From positions 1-15,168 of the forward strand of contig MVQY01000168.1 in NCBI GenBank assembly GCA_002067325.1: a stretch of 15,168 nucleotides of DNA, read 5' to 3'. The notes beneath the pieces are model-generated. The model was given only the letters and a program-made list of their open reading frames with translations. It was not told where the DNA came from and did no database searches. Below, one piece after another: positions 13,819 through 15,168 of the stretch (position 1 is its first letter; every line of letters starts with the position of its first letter). The translations under genes were made by a program, and so were the position numbers. The DNA comes from Methanobacterium sp. PtaU1.Bin097 (GTDB taxonomy: Archaea > Methanobacteriota > Methanobacteria > Methanobacteriales > Methanobacteriaceae).

Positions 13819-15168
13819 TCATTTGATAAACCAGGAGGGTAGTGGTACTTCCTCATCCTTATCAACCACCACTTCGATGAAGTATGGTTTTCCCAATTCC
13901 ACGGCCTTTTTTACTGCCGGGTATATTTCTCCGGGTGAATTTAAACGTATGGCCTTTATACCGTATGATTCTGCCAGTTTAGTGAAGTCTGGATTTTGAA
14001 GCTCCACTTGATAGGTGTCACCGTAGTGCATCTTCTGCCACTGTTTTATGATTCCCAGGGAGCTGTTATTTAAAAGACAGACGGTTACCGGGAGTTTTAG
14101 CTCGCTGATGGTGGCCAGTTCCTGGAGGGTCATCTGAAAACCGCCGTCCCCCACTATAACCACCACTGTCTTTCCTGGTTTTGCAAGTGCCGCACCCACC
14201 GATGCGGGTATAGCGTATCCCATAGGGGCGAATCCCCCTGAGAATATGAATGTGCCGGGTTCTTTTATCTTCTGGAGTAATGTGACCCAGGTTGTATGGG
14301 ATCCCGCGTCATCTACTACTATTGAATCTTCTGCTGCATCCAGTATCTCTTTTATGGCTCTCTGTGGTTTTACCGGTACATCATCGAAACTTGTGTCTAT
14401 CTCATAGTACCTTGCATATTCAGCCAGTTCATCCAGCCAGTTACTCGAATCTCTAACATTTAAGTCTACCACTCTATCGAGGAATGCCCCAACATCCTCT
14501 TCAATATTTATATCTCCCTTAAGACTCTTCTTATCAAGATTAACCTGTATTATCCGGCAGGGCCCCACACCAGTCATGGTCCTCTCTGAGAGTCGGGCAC
14601 CGAGTGCAAGGATGATATCGGCGTTTTTACCGGCGAACTGGGATGCTTCTGTACCTCTCACCCCTATCATCCCCAGAAATAGGGGGTTATCATCTGGAAA
14701 TATCCCCCTGGCATGATAAGTGGTTGATACTGGAATTTTATTCTTATTTGCAAAATTTGAAAGTTTTTCTGCAGATTTAGACCAGAATATTCCTGCCCCT
14801 GCAATTATAAGTGGTCTTTGAGCTTTCTCTAGAAGTTTTATTGCCGGGCCTATATTCTCATTCAACTCTTCTGCATCCATCTGGTCGGGCAAAATAACTT
14901 CTTTAACCTTGGAGTAGTCTATTTCTTCATCCCAAACATCCCGGGGAATACTCAGGTGTACCGGTCCGGTTTTATTCTGCCTGATCAGTTCTATGGCTTC
15001 TTTTAATTTTAATATGCCGTCTTCTGGGTTTTTTATGTTAGAGCTGCGGATGGTTATGGGTTCAAATACTGTGGAGGTGTCCACTTCCTGGAACGCATCA
15101 CAACCTTTCATAGCAGAGGGTACATCCCCCGTGATTACCAGGAGGGGTACCGAATCTTTATAGGCAGT
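13819..15168 (-). CDS. Acetolactate-synthase-like ThDP-dependent enzyme (5' end beyond the window)
   Basis: The frame is open to the right edge and gives 449 visible residues; the first 90 or so, with the catalytic Glu, are outside. The frame continues upstream of the Met at 15111 as DSVPLLVITGDVPSAM, matching the end of the N-terminal ThDP domain, so that Met is internal. Next come GTDAFQEAD-like KGCDAFQEVDTST, the middle FAD-fold domain (RPLIIAGAGIFWSKSAEKL) and the C-terminal ThDP domain: GYAIPASVGAALA, GDGGFQMTLQELATIS (GDG at visible residues 340-342) and NNSSLGIIKQWQ. Acetolactate synthase makes acetolactate from pyruvate for branched-chain amino acids. Here the middle domain reads ALGARLSERTMTG, where IlvB has VGARFDDRVTG, and no ilvN follows, so a paralogue of unknown substrate is likely. 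Confidence 0.88.
   Translation of the reverse strand, partial: TAYKDSVPLLVITGDVPSAMKGCDAFQEVDTSTVFEPITIRSSNIKNPEDGILKLKEAIELIRQNKTGPVHLSIPRDVWDEEIDYSKVKEVILPDQMDAEELNENIGPAIKLLEKAQRPLIIAGAGIFWSKSAEKLSNFANKNKIPVSTTYHARGIFPDDNPLFLGMIGVRGTEASQFAGKNADIILALGARLSERTMTGVGPCRIIQVNLDKKSLKGDINIEEDVGAFLDRVVDLNVRDSSNWLDELAEYARYYEIDTSFDDVPVKPQRAIKEILDAAEDSIVVDDAGSHTTWVTLLQKIKEPGTFIFSGGFAPMGYAIPASVGAALAKPGKTVVVIVGDGGFQMTLQELATISELKLPVTVCLLNNSSLGIIKQWQKMHYGDTYQVELQNPDFTKLAESYGIKAIRLNSPGEIYPAVKKAVELGKPYFIEVVVDKDEEVPLPSWFIK

Overview
The window reads as chromosomal DNA of a hydrogenotrophic methanogenic archaeon of the order Methanobacteriales, probably Methanobacterium or a close relative (inference). The support is an Orc1/Cdc6 initiator, an archaeal archease/RtcB pair, an MptE-type archaeal pterin pyrophosphokinase, an archaeal methylthio-purine-nucleoside phosphorylase, AT-rich intergenic spacers with TATA-box promoters, and purine-rich Shine-Dalgarno sites (GGTGA, GGAGG). 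From memory, Methanothermobacter thermautotrophicus places its archease (MTH1598) next to cdc6-2 (MTH1599), and the same adjacency is seen here. I see no tRNA or rRNA gene, CRISPR array, insertion sequence or intein, and no gene-free stretch longer than 300 bases.

Layout. Bases 1-7909 are all on the minus strand. In order of transcription they hold archease, rtcB, a methylthioinosine/methylthioadenosine phosphorylase, nadA, a polytopic membrane protein of unknown function, a two-domain glycosyltransferase, and a DUF763 protein that runs off the left edge. A small single-span membrane protein (8084-8266, plus strand) with a very strong ribosome binding site sits between archease and the orc1/cdc6 gene. 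Upstream of orc1/cdc6 lies mptE. mptE diverges from a class V aminotransferase across a 66-base spacer that carries two inverted repeats. Next on the plus strand is an alpha/beta hydrolase that has been broken by a frame shift plus an internal deletion. The right part, on the minus strand, holds a B12-binding radical SAM protein and an acetolactate-synthase-like ThDP enzyme cut by the right edge.

How the genes work together. Archease and RtcB form a known RNA-ligation pair used in archaeal tRNA splicing. The phosphorylase (salvage of SAM-derived nucleosides), NadA (NAD synthesis), MptE (methanopterin synthesis) and the aminotransferase are housekeeping metabolic enzymes. I see no mobile or defence island. 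The points most worth checking are the small membrane protein, the decayed hydrolase, the fused glycosyltransferase, the orphan ThDP enzyme and radical SAM protein, and the palindromic control region between mptE and the aminotransferase.
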